From contig RDYN01000016.1 of the NCBI GenBank assembly GCA_004293365.1, positions 1 to 64,000 on the forward strand: a stretch of 64,000 nt of DNA, given 5' to 3'. Shown here in pieces: positions 55,037-64,000 of the stretch. A program made the position numbers and the translations under genes. This DNA comes from Oscillatoriales cyanobacterium (GTDB lineage: Bacteria > Cyanobacteriota > Cyanobacteriia > Cyanobacteriales > Microcoleaceae). How positions within the stretch are numbered: position 1 is the first letter of the stretch; every line of letters begins with the position of its first letter. The notes below the pieces were generated by a model that worked only from the letters and a program-made list of their open reading frames with translations, was not told where the DNA came from and did no database searches.

Positions 55037-55624
55037 ATGACTGTTTTCGAGGGAACTTTTACTCAAACTGAATCTCTCCGGTTTGCAATTGTCATCGGTC
55101 GTTTTAACGATTTGATTGTCAACAAACTTTTGGAAGGATGTCAAGATTGTTTGAAGCGCCACGGGGTTGATATCAATCCTCAGGGAAATCAAGTTGATTT
55201 TTATTGGGTTCCCGGATGTTTTGAGATTCCTTTGGTGGCCCGCAAAGCTGCTCTTTCTGGTCGCTACGATGCGGTAATTTGTCTGGGTGCGGTAATTCGG
55301 GGTCAAACTCCGCATTTTGATTTTGTAGCTGGTGAGGTTTCTAAAGGAATTGCTGCGGCTGCTTTTCAAACTGGTGTACCGGTGATTTTTGGGGTGGTGA
55401 CGACTGATACGATGCAGCAAGCTTTGGAAAGGGCGGGAATTAAAAGCAATTTGGGCTGGAATTATGCGATGAGTGCTTTGGAAATGGGCACTTTGATGCG
55501 TCAAGTTAATGGTTTGGGCGTAAACTCTTACGGTCAATTAGCTAGTGGGTCTGCTGGTCAAGTGCTGTCGGGCGAAGTAAATCTGGCTATAGCCCCGGAT
55601 GTATCGTCAGATCGAATACTGTAA
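55037..55624 (+). CDS. ribH: 6,7-dimethyl-8-ribityllumazine synthase
   Basis: A 195-residue RibH that condenses 3,4-dihydroxybutanone 4-phosphate with the ribitylaminopyrimidine, the penultimate riboflavin step. Motifs: [50 protein letters not shown] (with the His of the active site), [20 protein letters not shown] and [15 protein letters not shown]. The C-terminus is about 30 residues longer than the core family and has low similarity. Plus strand behind psbZ. Confidence 0.97.
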   Translation: MTVFEGTFTQTESLRFAIVIGRFNDLIVNKLLEGCQDCLKRHGVDINPQGNQVDFYWVPGCFEIPLVARKAALSGRYDAVICLGAVIRGQTPHFDFVAGEVSKGIAAAAFQTGVPVIFGVVTTDTMQQALERAGIKSNLGWNYAMSALEMGTLMRQVNGLGVNSYGQLASGSAGQVLSGEVNLAIAPDVSSDRIL

Positions 55625-56145
55625 TTTCTACAAAGCATATTTTGCCAACAATGGCCACAATTCCCAATTCAGATTTTGACAAGTGGCAGCATTTGATTCA
55701 CTTCCTGTTCAGGAACACACATACCTTCTCAAAGACCGATTCAGGAACACACATACCTTCTCAAAGACCGAGATCCTCCTAAACTTTTGAAAAATGTGGA
55801 ATTGCTAGATTATCGTCTATTCCCCAAGAGGTATTATCGAATTTTGGTGTTGAATAAGGTTGAATAAATATCTGAAATCCGTTATGTTAACTTAGGTGTA
55901 AGTATTGAGGTTATCTAAACTCGATCCCCTAGCACGGATTTCAGTCTAAATGCTGTACGATAAGTATTTAACCTCTTCTTAATAAACAGCTCTGAAAACA
56001 ACTTTCTAGGTTAATTGTTGAGATAATATAAAAGGATAATTTTGTCAAGAGAGTGCCTAGAAAGCTTTTCTGCAAAAGGATTGAGAGTTTTGAAGGTCGG
56101 CCGGATACTTACAGTTACTTATCAACATGAAAGTGGAAAAACCTT
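55625..56145. other. Intergenic region upstream of mysA
   Basis: About 520 bases. It holds the gene relic with a 32-bp tandem duplication (listed separately) and, towards 56145, AT-rich sequence that must contain the mysA promoter. No ribosome binding site of note is seen before 56146. Confidence 0.5.
55651..55866 (+). pseudogene. Small frameshifted reading frame with 32-bp duplication
   Basis: A frame starts at ATG 55651 (MATIPNSDFDKWQHLIHFL) and stops at 55780-55782. Another frame resumes (PPKLLKNVELLDYRLFPKRY, then YRILVLNKVE) to about 55866. Between them a 32-base unit starting TTCAGGAACACACATACCTT occurs twice in tandem (55708-55739, 55740-55771). As 32 is not a multiple of three, copy number sets the frame. 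No family recognised. Confidence 0.4.
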
Positions 56146-57384
56146 ATGGGTGACATTCAAGCAACATTTACAGCTACCGATCGAGCTTTTCAGATTGAGG
56201 GGTACGAAAAAATAGATTTCAGCTTGCTATACGTAGATGGTGCTTTCAAGCTTGAGAATCCTGAGATTGCCGATAGTTACCGCCAATTTGGTCGCTGTTT
56301 AATGGTTGTAGATGAAACAGTCTACGGTCTGTACGGTGCACAGATGCATCATTATTTCAAGCATCACCAGATAGATTTAACAGTCTTTCAGGTTAATATC
56401 AAGGAACCTGATAAGACGTTAAAAACGTTTGAAAGCATCATAGATGCCTTCGTTGATTTCGGACTCGTGCGGAAGGAGCCTGTTTTGGTAGTCGGTGGTG
56501 GATTGACGACAGACGTAGCTGGTTATGCCTGCTCGTCTTATCGCCGTCGGACTAACTACATTCGCGTACCCACAACCTTAATTGGCTTAATTGATGCCAG
56601 TGTGGCGATCAAAGTAGCTGTGAACCACGGTAAGCTGAAAAACCGCCTCGGTGCTTACCACGCTTCGCAGAAAGTAATTTTAGATTTCTCTTTCCTGAAA
56701 ACTCTGCCGATCGACCAAATACGAAATGGGATGGCAGAGTTAATTAAGATCGCCGTAGTAGGTAACACAGAAATCTTTGAGTTGTTAGAAAACTACGGCG
56801 AAGCATTGCTGCACACCCATTTTGGTTATGTAGACGGCACATCGGAACTTCAAGAAGTGGCACATCGGCTCACTTACAAGGGGATTGAGTCGATGCTGGC
56901 CTTAGAAGTACCAAACCTACACGAGCTAGATTTGGATCGGGTGATTGCCTACGGTCACACTTGGAGTCCGACGCTGGAACTAACGCCGGAAATTCCGATG
57001 TTCCACGGCCACAGTGTCGCCATCGATATGGCTTTTTCGGCGACTATTGCTGGGCAGCGGGGCTACATTTCGATCGCCGATCGCGATCGGATCTTAGGGT
57101 TAATGAGCCGCCTCGGACTAGCAATTGATAGCCCTTATCTCACATCAGAACTGCTCTGGAAAGCGACAACATCGATCAGTCGTACCCGTGATGGTCTTCA
57201 ACGTGCTGCGGCTCCCCGCCCCATTGGTGAATGCTTTTTCATGAATGATTTGACTCGAGGTGAGCTGGATAAAGCCCTACTGGTTCATCGAGAAATCTGT
57301 CAGGACTATCCGCGCCGCGGCGATGGGGAAGATATGTACGTGGGGTCAGGCAGAGCTGGAAATCTTTCCACATCTGGGGTTTGA
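56146..57384 (+). CDS. mysA: 2-demethyl-4-deoxygadusol synthase (MAA pathway)
   Basis: A 412-residue sugar-phosphate cyclase of the dehydroquinate synthase superfamily that makes 2-demethyl-4-deoxygadusol from sedoheptulose 7-phosphate, the first step of mycosporine-like amino acid synthesis. It matches what I recall of the Anabaena variabilis enzyme along most of its length: [80 protein letters not shown] and [21 protein letters not shown]-binding GGG and zinc-site Glu/His residues are present. It is followed with near overlap by the truncated mysB and, after the insertion, by mysC and mysD. Confidence 0.95.
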   Translation: MGDIQATFTATDRAFQIEGYEKIDFSLLYVDGAFKLENPEIADSYRQFGRCLMVVDETVYGLYGAQMHHYFKHHQIDLTVFQVNIKEPDKTLKTFESIIDAFVDFGLVRKEPVLVVGGGLTTDVAGYACSSYRRRTNYIRVPTTLIGLIDASVAIKVAVNHGKLKNRLGAYHASQKVILDFSFLKTLPIDQIRNGMAELIKIAVVGNTEIFELLENYGEALLHTHFGYVDGTSELQEVAHRLTYKGIESMLALEVPNLHELDLDRVIAYGHTWSPTLELTPEIPMFHGHSVAIDMAFSATIAGQRGYISIADRDRILGLMSRLGLAIDSPYLTSELLWKATTSISRTRDGLQRAAAPRPIGECFFMNDLTRGELDKALLVHREICQDYPRRGDGEDMYVGSGRAGNLSTSGV

Positions 57385-57386
57385 CC

Positions 57387-57614
57387 GTGAGACCCGTTAC
57401 CGCTGTCGGGATTTTAGCCTCTTTACTCGAAAGTCTCGCCGAGCAATTGGCAAAAATCGATAATCTCGATCGAGCATTCTCGGCCCAATTACAACAAGCC
57501 GAAGAGTTGGCAAATAATCTCGATCCGTACCTGGATCTTTGTACCGCGCCGGAATCTCCTGCCTTAGCCGCGTTAGTGAAGCGCACTCAATCAGAAGACT
57601 GGAGTTGGACATAG
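57387..57614 (+). pseudogene. mysB: mysB O-methyltransferase, N-terminal remnant
   Basis: About 75 codons that match the beginning of the MAA O-methyltransferase (LDPYLDLCTAPESPALAAL and TQSEDWS agree with the recalled Anabaena protein). That protein methylates demethyl-4-deoxygadusol to 4-deoxygadusol. Similarity ends at about 57605 and a stop follows at 57612. The S-adenosylmethionine-binding core is absent. GTG 57387 is the likely start, three bases behind the mysA stop. TTG 57381 is the alternative. A C-terminal remnant lies beyond the insertion. Confidence 0.9.
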
Positions 57615-57671
57615 CGTGCCAAATAGTTTACTAAACTTGTCCACAGTTAATTACCGAGAGGGGGTTTAACC

Positions 57672-58827
57672 ATGTTTGCCGTCAAGCGAGCGCTAAAATT
57701 GAATAATAGGGAAGCAACCTTGATGGCAAAGCACGCAGGATTTCGGCCTGTAGTATTTAACATGGGTTTGAGCTTGCGAGTCCAAATGTACGGTGCAGGT
57801 GAGTTTTCAGACTCAAAGGTCATCAACTACGTCAAGAAAGTTCTTACCAATCACGTCAAGAAACAACCTGAATGCGCTTGGATGAACCAGTTGTCTTCTC
57901 GTGTTTACCAAAACGCTTTGATTGACTTGAAAGAAGCGTTCAGTCGGTATCGCTTGGGAAAAGCCGCCCATCCAAAATTTGCCAGCCGCCGAGACGGGCA
58001 ATCATTCACGGTTGATTCTTCTAATGGAAAAGTTCTACTAAAATCTGGCAACAGCATCAAGATTCCTACTTTGGGGACTTTTCGGCTTCACGAGCCACTG
58101 CCGCATGGGTTTGTATCTCAAACTTTTACCATTTCAAAAGAAGGAAATCGCTGGGAGAGTTTCTTTTTGTGTTGATGCCCAAGGTTTGCCAGTCCAACAA
58201 CCTGAAGGTTCTGTAGGAATTGACGTAGGTGTTAAATCTTTTGTCACCCTATCAAACTCTCAAGTATTTGATGCGCCAAAACCTCTAAAGCAAGCGAAAA
58301 CCAAGCTGGCGCGGTTGCAGGGAAAGGCTCATCGGCAAATAAAAGGCTCAAACAACCAGCGCAAAACTTACAGCAAGCTCCGCAGGCTCGCGCGGACGAT
58401 AGCCTGCATTCGTAAAGACTTCCTTCACAAGTTGACAACTTATTTGGCTAAAACTTTCAAGCTAATTAAGATTGAAGACTTGAATGTTAGAGGCTGGCTG
58501 GCAAATCACAAGTTAGCTCGGGCAATATCTGACTTAGGTTTTTACGAATTCAGGCGACAGCTAGAGTACAAGTGCAAAATGTATGGAGCGAGCTTAGTGC
58601 TGATAGATCGATGGTTTCCCAGTTCTAAGATTTGTGCCAGTTGCGGGCATAAAAAAGATATGCCTTTAGCCGAAAGGATTTATAATTGTCCGGCTTGCGG
58701 CGTGTTGATAGACAGCGATTTAAATGCCAGGCAAGAATATTTTAAATTGGGAACCCAAGGCTATTGGGGGATAGCCTGCTTATCTTGGGATGGCCGACCA
58801 CCCAACAGCGCAGGAAGTGAGTTCTGA
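57672..58827 (+). pseudogene. tnpB: IS200/IS605-type TnpB, frameshifted, inserted in mysB
   Basis: A complete-length TnpB (about 385 residues) split by a +1 shift near 58150-58165. The first frame (57672-58175) holds the N-terminal half to TISKEGNRW. The second continues VSFCVDAQG to the end. RuvC residues are present: GIDVGVKSF (Asp), KIEDLNVRGW (Glu) and DSDLNAR (Asp). The zinc ribbon has CASC and CPAC. No tnpA is present. An omega RNA would be expected across its 3' end, near 58700-58850. It replaces about 185 codons of mysB. A sequencing error could mimic the frameshift. Confidence 0.88.
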
Positions 58828-58892
58828 ATTTTGGCTAAAGATGGCTTTAGTTAAGTTTGGGTAAGTTTTACGAAGCAGTAAGCGATTCTCTG

Positions 58893-58931
58893 ACGGCGAG
58901 AGATGGATTGACTTTAATTCGGCGCGTTTAG
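58893..58931 (+). pseudogene. mysB: mysB O-methyltransferase, C-terminal remnant
   Basis: Twelve codons and a stop reading TARDGLTLIRRV. The recalled Anabaena MysB ends PIRDGITLIRRLV. It lies about 65 bases past the tnpB stop, in the orientation and order expected if the middle of mysB was lost when the element arrived. Confidence 0.8.
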
Positions 58932-58949
58932 TAGAACAAAACTTAGGCG

Positions 58950-59035
58950 TCAAAACCAAAAAAACCGGGTTTTTTGCCCAGGCGGGCTGTAACGAAGTCC
59001 GATGTCAAAAAACCCGGTTTTTAACCACCCGTGCG
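58950..59035. repeat. Dispersed AACCCGGTTT hairpin element
   Basis: AAAACCGGGTTTTTTG (about 58960-58976) pairs with CAAAAAACCCGGTTTT (about 59006-59022), with GCGT ends. It lies between the mysB remnant and mysC. Confidence 0.85.
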
Positions 59036-59169
59036 TCATATCAAATCCGCGCTTCCAGAAGGCATGATTCATCTCTCTGTTCTGGAGACTCTGCGCCGGC
59101 TTCGCTTCAACAGCGGTTTAATGATTCAAAAACCACCGCTTTCTTAGAGTATTTACTTAGTAAAAAATT

Positions 59170-60561
59170 ATGATCGAAACAGTTTCAACAGCAGCGATGC
59201 CATCTGAACAGGAAACAAAGGCGCCTTCTAAGAGCTTCCAAGCAGTCAAAACCATAGCAACCTTAATTTTGCTGCTATTGGTACTGCCCCTGAATCTCGC
59301 TTTAACAGCGATCGCCCTACTGAGATCCATCATCATCAAACCGTTTCAGTCTCGAACGATCGCGGACTCTCCCCAAACGATTTTGGTCGGCGGCGGCAAG
59401 AGGACCAAAGCATTACAGCTAGCCCGATCGTTCCATAAGGCCGGTCATCGGGTAATTTTGGTAGAAACCCACAAATACTGGCTGACAGGTCATCGTTACT
59501 CTTGGGCAGTCGATCGCTTTTACACAGTACCAAATCCCCAGACAGAGGAATACGCTCATGCACTCTTAAAAATTGTCCAACAAGAGAAAGTTGATGTTTT
59601 CGTTCCTGTCAGTAGCGCAGGCGGAAGTTACTACGATGCCAAAGCCAAAAGCGTACTTTCTCCTCACTGTACGGTAATGCAGCTAGATCTCGAAACTCTG
59701 GAACGTTTGGATAATAAATATGAGTTGGCAAAAGCCGCCGAAGCGTTGGGGCTGCGAGTTCCGAAGTCCTACCGGATTACTAATCCGCAGCAAGTAATCG
59801 ACTTTGATTTTACTGATGCACAGCGTCCATATATTATCAAAAGTATTCCCTACGATTCTATTCGCAGGTTAAACCTGACGAAGTTACCCTGTGCAACTAA
59901 GGCAGAAACTGCCGCGTTTGTCAAATCTTTACCAATTTCGGAGAGTACACCTTGGATTATGCAAGAGTATATTCCAGGGCAAGAATACTGCACTCACAGT
60001 ACAGTTCGTAATGGTCATCTTCAGTTGCATTGTTGTTGCAAATCGTCGGCGTTTCAGATAAATTACCAGCATGTCGATCGCCCGGATATCGAAAAGTGGA
60101 TTCGTCAGTTTGCCAAAAGTCTCAATCTAACTGGACAAGTTTCCTTTGATTTCATGGAGGCGGCGGATGATGGAGAGATTTACGCGATCGAATGCAACCC
60201 GCGCACCCATTCAGCCATTACGGTGTTTTACGACCATCCCGATGTGGCAAAAGCTTATTTGGAAACCGACCCTTTACCACAGACAGTGCAGCCTTTGGCA
60301 TCTAGTCGCCCGACTTACTGGATTTACCATGAAATTTGGCGATTGGTGACTCATTTGTGGTCGCCCAAGCTAGTTTATGAGCGGTTACAAATTATCGCTC
60401 AAGGCAAAGATGCCATCTTCGAGTGGGACGATCCGCTGCCGTTTTTGATGGTGCATCATTGGCACATTCCCTTGTTGTTATGGGGAGATTTACAGAAGCC
60501 GAATGAGTGGATTCGGATTGATTTTAATATTGGCGAACTTGTGGAAATAGGGGGAGAGTGA
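59170..60561 (+). CDS. mysC: 4-deoxygadusol-glycine ligase (ATP-grasp, MAA pathway)
   Basis: A 463-residue ATP-grasp enzyme that joins glycine to 4-deoxygadusol, giving mycosporine-glycine. The N-terminus has a hydrophobic helix (TIATLILLLLVLPLNLALTA). Family motifs agree with the recalled Anabaena protein: ILVGGGKRTKALQLARSFH, GHRVILVETHKYWLTGHR, SIPYDSIRRLNLTKLPC, PWIMQEYIPGQEYCTHSTVR and IECNPRTHSAITVFYDHP. It looks intact, 350 bases behind tnpB. mysD starts within or just behind its end (GTGA region), so the two are coupled. Its own promoter must lie in the altered region behind the insertion. Confidence 0.95.
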   Translation: MIETVSTAAMPSEQETKAPSKSFQAVKTIATLILLLLVLPLNLALTAIALLRSIIIKPFQSRTIADSPQTILVGGGKRTKALQLARSFHKAGHRVILVETHKYWLTGHRYSWAVDRFYTVPNPQTEEYAHALLKIVQQEKVDVFVPVSSAGGSYYDAKAKSVLSPHCTVMQLDLETLERLDNKYELAKAAEALGLRVPKSYRITNPQQVIDFDFTDAQRPYIIKSIPYDSIRRLNLTKLPCATKAETAAFVKSLPISESTPWIMQEYIPGQEYCTHSTVRNGHLQLHCCCKSSAFQINYQHVDRPDIEKWIRQFAKSLNLTGQVSFDFMEAADDGEIYAIECNPRTHSAITVFYDHPDVAKAYLETDPLPQTVQPLASSRPTYWIYHEIWRLVTHLWSPKLVYERLQIIAQGKDAIFEWDDPLPFLMVHHWHIPLLLWGDLQKPNEWIRIDFNIGELVEIGGE

Positions 60562-60563
60562 GT

Positions 60564-61604
60564 ATGTCATTATTGCGGGTTTTGCATCTAGTCGGCTCGG
60601 CAGTTAGCGATTTTTACTGTAATTTATCGCGGCTTTTTGCCGAAAATTGTCTGAAAAATACTGCTAATTCAGCACTTTATGAATTTCATATTGCCTATAT
60701 TTCTCCCGATGGTCAATGGCGTTTTCCCACATCTCTCGATGAAGGTGCGATCGCAGCCGCTAATCCCATGTCTCTAGCGGGCGCTGTACAGGTGCTGACA
60801 GAGCTAAAGATTGACGTAATGGTACCGCAGATGTTTTGCATCCCCGGCATGACTCAATACCGCAGCTTGTTCGATATGCTGAGTATTCCTTATGTTGGTA
60901 ATACGGCAGAGTTGATGGCGCTGGTAGCTGATAAAGCGAAGACTAAGGCAGTAGTAGCAGCCGCTGGAGTAAGGGTGCCGCAGGGAGAAGTTGTCCGGGC
61001 GGGGGGCGATCGACCTGAGATTGATTTGCCGATCGTCCTCAAGCCGCTCTATGGTGATAATTCCATTGGAGTGACTTTGGTTAAAAATGCTGCTGACTAT
61101 GATGCGGCTTTGCAGACAGTATTGACTCATTCAGATGAGATTCTAGTAGAAAAATTCATTGAATTGGGTAGAGAAGTTCGCTGTGGGATTATTGTCCAAG
61201 CGGGCTCGCTAGTCTGCTTGCCGCTGCAAGAGTATCCTGTAGATCCTGATACCCAACCGATTCGGAGTTATGCCGACAAGCTCAAACAAAATGACGATGG
61301 TAGCTTGGATTGTTCCACTAAAAATAGTACCAAGCCGTGGGCAGTTGATAAGAGCGATCCGATTACGGAGAGAGTTTGGGCCCAGGCCAGAAAATGCCAC
61401 ATCGCTTTGGGCTGTCGCCACTACAGTTTATTTGATTTTCGCATCGACCCCGATGGACAACCTTGGTTCTTAGAAGCGGGGCTGTTCTGTTCTTTTGCCG
61501 AAATAAGCGTGCTTTCGGCTATGGCCAAAGCATCAGGAATTTCTCTGGATACTTTTTTTGAAAGTATGCTGCAAAATGCCTTACCTGAAATCCCAAATAA
61601 ATAA
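60564..61604 (+). CDS. mysD: D-Ala-D-Ala ligase-like mycosporine-glycine ligase
   Basis: A 346-residue ATP-grasp protein of the D-Ala-D-Ala ligase group. In MAA clusters this protein adds a second amino acid (Ser, Thr or other) to mycosporine-glycine, giving shinorine or porphyra-334 type imines. Motifs: LHLVGSAVSDFYCNLSRL, HIAYISPDGQWRFP, PQMFCIPGMTQYRSLFDML, PIVLKPLYGDNSIGVTLV and LVEKFIELGREVRCGI. It replaces the NRPS-like MysE of Anabaena. ATG 60564 is chosen over GTG 60558 because a GGGGGAGAG run precedes it. It is the last gene of the cluster, closed by a hairpin at 61624-61656. Confidence 0.93.
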   Translation: MSLLRVLHLVGSAVSDFYCNLSRLFAENCLKNTANSALYEFHIAYISPDGQWRFPTSLDEGAIAAANPMSLAGAVQVLTELKIDVMVPQMFCIPGMTQYRSLFDMLSIPYVGNTAELMALVADKAKTKAVVAAAGVRVPQGEVVRAGGDRPEIDLPIVLKPLYGDNSIGVTLVKNAADYDAALQTVLTHSDEILVEKFIELGREVRCGIIVQAGSLVCLPLQEYPVDPDTQPIRSYADKLKQNDDGSLDCSTKNSTKPWAVDKSDPITERVWAQARKCHIALGCRHYSLFDFRIDPDGQPWFLEAGLFCSFAEISVLSAMAKASGISLDTFFESMLQNALPEIPNK

Positions 61605-61623
61605 GTTATAACAATTCCGTTGT

Positions 61624-61656
61624 CAAGTCCTTGTGCTATTTTAGCACAAGGACTTG
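61624..61656 (+). terminator. Hairpin behind mysD
   Basis: Perfect 14-bp stem CAAGTCCTTGTGCT/AGCACAAGGACTTG with a 5-base loop, 20 bases behind the mysD stop. There is no clean T-run afterwards. Confidence 0.65.
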
Positions 61657-61708
61657 TGTAATCTTTGAGCTTTTCGCATACTAATCGCTAGACAGAGGAA
61701 ACCACAAC

Positions 61709-62312
61709 ATGATCCAAACCATATCCAAAACAATCACGTTTGATGAGTTCGTTGCTTGGTATCCAGAGAACTCTGTCCATAAGTACGATAGGAACCGGCG
61801 ACCATTCGGAAGTTACGGGTTTTATATCCAGTGAAATCAATTTTGAAATCAGGCGACTGCAATTGCCTTACTCAATTCCAGGTGACTGTCTGCTCAAGCC
61901 CGTCCGTGACGAAGCAGGTTATCAGCCCGACGTAATTGTCCTAGATAGAACCGCACTTGTCAACGAGCCACGCTGGAAAAAAGAATCCATCATCACGAAG
62001 GGGTCTTCGGTACGACTGGCTCTAGAGGCCGTCAGTACGAACTGGCAAGATGATTACCTGGTTAAAGTAGCTGATTATGAAAGATTGGGTATCTCGGAAT
62101 ATTGGGTTGTGGATTATGCTGCTTTGGGCGGCAGACGCTTCATTGGCAATCCGAAACAACCTACTATCTCGGTTTACCAGTTGGTTGACGGGGAATATCA
62201 AATCAGCCAGTTTCGGGGAGATGACACAGTTGAGTCGCTGGCGTTCCCAGAGTTGAGGTTGACTGCTGAGCAGATTTTTCGAGCAGGTCTGCCTCTAGCC
62301 GAGCCGAGATAG
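61709..62312 (+). pseudogene. Uma2-family (DUF820) protein, frameshifted
   Basis: A Uma2-type PD-(D/E)XK-fold gene broken near its N-terminus. Frame 1 from ATG 61709 (MIQTISKTITFDEFVAWYPE) stops at 61832-61834. The second frame starts about 61795 (GTGDHSEVTGFISSEINF) and runs to 62312, with the family core YQPDVIVLDR, LALEAVSTNW, DYLVKVADYERLGISEYW and VDY. The usual E..DG segment between the two parts seems lost. The catalytic region is otherwise present. Uma2 genes are very numerous in cyanobacteria and many are degraded. Confidence 0.8.
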
Positions 62313-62453
62313 AACGAATGCGACGATCGGGTATCAAAAGGATATCAAATGGAGTACAAGCTGTTCAGAGATTTTACCTACACATTGCAACTTGTCAAAT
62401 TGTGTGATACTATAAAACGTTCTTAGAAATAGCGCAACAGCAAATATTACTGC

Positions 62454-63776
62454 ATGGCAACGAAGCCAACGATCGCATTTACGCACCTGGGCTGCGAAAA
62501 AAATCGCATCGATACCGAACACATGATCGGCTTGCTGGCTCAAGCGGGCTATCAAGTCGATTCTAATGAAGAATTAGCCGATTATGTTGTAGTCAATACT
62601 TGCAGTTTTATCCAAGCTGCGCGAGAAGAGTCAGTCCGCACCTTGGTAGAATTGGCGGAAGCTAATAAAAAAGTAGTCATCACTGGCTGCATGGCACAGC
62701 ATTTTCAACAGGAATTGCTGGATGAATTGCCGGAAGCAGTCGCAATTGTCGGCACGGGCGACTATCATAAAATCGTCGATGTGATGCAGCAGGTGGAAAA
62801 GGGCGATCGAGTTTCCCTCGTCTCGAAGGAACCTACTTACATCGCTGACGAAACTACTCCCCGCTACCGCACGACATCCGAAGGTGTGGCCTATCTGCGG
62901 ATAGCAGAAGGCTGCGACTACCGCTGTGCATTTTGCATTATCCCGCACTTGCGCGGAAATCAACGATCGCGGACGATCGAATCAATTGTCGCCGAAGCTA
63001 AGCAATTAGCTGCCGAAGGTGTCAAAGAAATTATCTTAATTTCCCAAATTACCACTAACTACGGCAAAGATATCTACGGCGAACCGAAGCTAGCCGAACT
63101 GCTTCGGGCTTTGGGTAAAGTAGATGTGCCTTGGATTCGGATGCACTACGCCTATCCTACAGGTTTGACTCCCCAAGTTGTGGCGGCAATCTGCGAAACG
63201 CCCAACGTTTTGCCCTATTTGGATTTACCCCTGCAACATTCGCACCCAGAAATTCTGCGGGCGATGAACCGGCCTTTTCAAGCTGGAATTAATGATGCGA
63301 TAGTCGATCGGCTCAAAGCAGCAATTCCGGGCGCCGTGATGCGGACAACTTTTATTGTCGGCTTCCCCGGCGAAACAGACGAACACGCAGCACACTTGCT
63401 GGAATTTGTCAAGCGCCACGAATTCGATCACGTTGGAGTTTTCGTATTTTCGCCCGAAGAAGGCACCCCAGCCTTCAATTTGCCCCAGCAAATACCAGCA
63501 GAAATAATGGAAATGCGGCGCAATGCGGTAATGGCAGCACAACAACCTATATCATTGAAAAAGAATCAAGAGTCTGTCGGTCAGGTAGTTGATGTCCTGA
63601 TAGAACAAGAACAGCCAGAGACAGGCGAGTTGATTGGTAGATCCGCCCGATTTTCCCCAGAAGTAGATGGACTCGTCTATGTGACAGGAGAAGCGCGGCT
63701 GGGGTCGATCGTACCTGTAAAGATTACGAGTTCAGATGTCTACGACCTCTACGGTAAAGTCGATTTTAGACTTTAG
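62454..63776 (+). CDS. rimO: Ribosomal protein S12 methylthiotransferase
   Basis: A 440-residue radical SAM enzyme that methylthiolates Asp of ribosomal protein S12. The N-terminal UPF0004 domain has the three Fe-S cysteines ([27 protein letters not shown]). The radical SAM site is CDYRCAFC, in [19 protein letters not shown]. Other motifs are [19 protein letters not shown] and [14 protein letters not shown], and the C-terminal TRAM domain (about 370-440) ends YGKVDFRL. RimO rather than MiaB is supported by the DLPLQH and HPEIL pattern. It stands alone behind the broken Uma2 gene. Confidence 0.96.
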   Translation: MATKPTIAFTHLGCEKNRIDTEHMIGLLAQAGYQVDSNEELADYVVVNTCSFIQAAREESVRTLVELAEANKKVVITGCMAQHFQQELLDELPEAVAIVGTGDYHKIVDVMQQVEKGDRVSLVSKEPTYIADETTPRYRTTSEGVAYLRIAEGCDYRCAFCIIPHLRGNQRSRTIESIVAEAKQLAAEGVKEIILISQITTNYGKDIYGEPKLAELLRALGKVDVPWIRMHYAYPTGLTPQVVAAICETPNVLPYLDLPLQHSHPEILRAMNRPFQAGINDAIVDRLKAAIPGAVMRTTFIVGFPGETDEHAAHLLEFVKRHEFDHVGVFVFSPEEGTPAFNLPQQIPAEIMEMRRNAVMAAQQPISLKKNQESVGQVVDVLIEQEQPETGELIGRSARFSPEVDGLVYVTGEARLGSIVPVKITSSDVYDLYGKVDFRL

Positions 63777-64000
63777 ATTTTGGATTTTAGATTAAAGAAT
63801 TGACTTGCAGCGCAGTGAATCTGGGATCTGGAATTTTAGTCTAAAACTTTGGGATCGACTCTGAGGCTCGTTTCGGAAAGCAAGTATCCGTCTGTGAGCG
63901 GGTAAAATCTAAGTGTTGCTGCAAATGTCGTCTGAGGCGGTGTCGCGAAAAAAACCGGACACCAGCCAAAAATGATTAGCAGATTGTGCAAGAAAAGTAA

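Noticed and set aside
1-64000. tRNA or rRNA genes
   Set aside because: No T-loop GGTTCGAATCC-type sequence with a matching acceptor stem and no rRNA signature was found by reading. A covariance search would be decisive.

Overview
The window comes from a cyanobacterium, most likely a filamentous non-heterocystous one of the Microcoleus/Oscillatoria type. The HIP1 octamer GCGATCGC recurs throughout. The window carries a photosystem II gene (psbZ), a Psb35-like gene, a phycobilisome-degradation gene (nblA), cyanobacterial families (DUF1816, DICT-HD, Uma2) and a type IV pilus operon. Heptanucleotide tandem repeats between genes are typical of large filamentous genomes. The genus assignment is inference.

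Layout. 0-10 kb: a TnpB relic, glgC (glycogen synthesis), a zinc-finger-less DnaJ, two DUF1816 genes, a DUF2993 protein, a pentapeptide-repeat protein, a DICT/degenerate HD protein and a Psb35-like gene. 10-15 kb: a PlsY-like/PEP-synthase-like fusion and an RTX-vanadium-haloperoxidase-like protein. 15-25 kb: an HlyD adaptor with two MacB-type permeases, then a peptide-type ABC permease and binding protein separated by a small kinase gene. 25-31 kb: pilB-pilT-pilC plus a hypothetical gene. 31.8-36.3 kb: grpE-dnaK-dnaJ, followed by a 73-bp palindromic tandem array. 36.8-40.2 kb: a TusA-like gene overlapping rsgA, then exbB-exbD. 40.9-50.6 kb: nblA, a hypothetical gene with anmK, a PP2C phosphatase, an ABC1 kinase, a DUF6825-like gene, a Ser/Thr kinase and a DUF2127-like membrane gene. 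50.7-55.6 kb: a DHH-CBS-tRNA nucleotidyltransferase fusion, psbZ and ribH. 56.1-61.6 kb: a mycosporine-like amino acid (MAA, UV sunscreen) cluster. 61.7-64 kb: a broken Uma2 gene and rimO.

Two features stand out. First, the MAA cluster has intact mysA, mysC and mysD, but the O-methyltransferase gene mysB is reduced to about 75 N-terminal codons and about 13 C-terminal codons, with a frameshifted IS200/IS605-type tnpB between them. 4-deoxygadusol cannot be made from this locus alone. Second, repeats have entered genes. A roughly 40-90 bp interspersed repeat, also present between genes, is translated in frame inside the PlsY-PEP synthase fusion (two sites) and RsgA. Simple-sequence repeats are translated inside the tRNA nucleotidyltransferase. 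These resemble Rickettsia palindromic elements in behaviour.

Other structure includes the 73-bp array behind dnaJ, whose 18-bp palindromes carry compensatory base changes. There are at least three families of dispersed hairpins and a small kinase gene bounded by 31-bp direct repeats that copy the start of the neighbouring permease gene. No tRNA, rRNA or CRISPR array was recognised.
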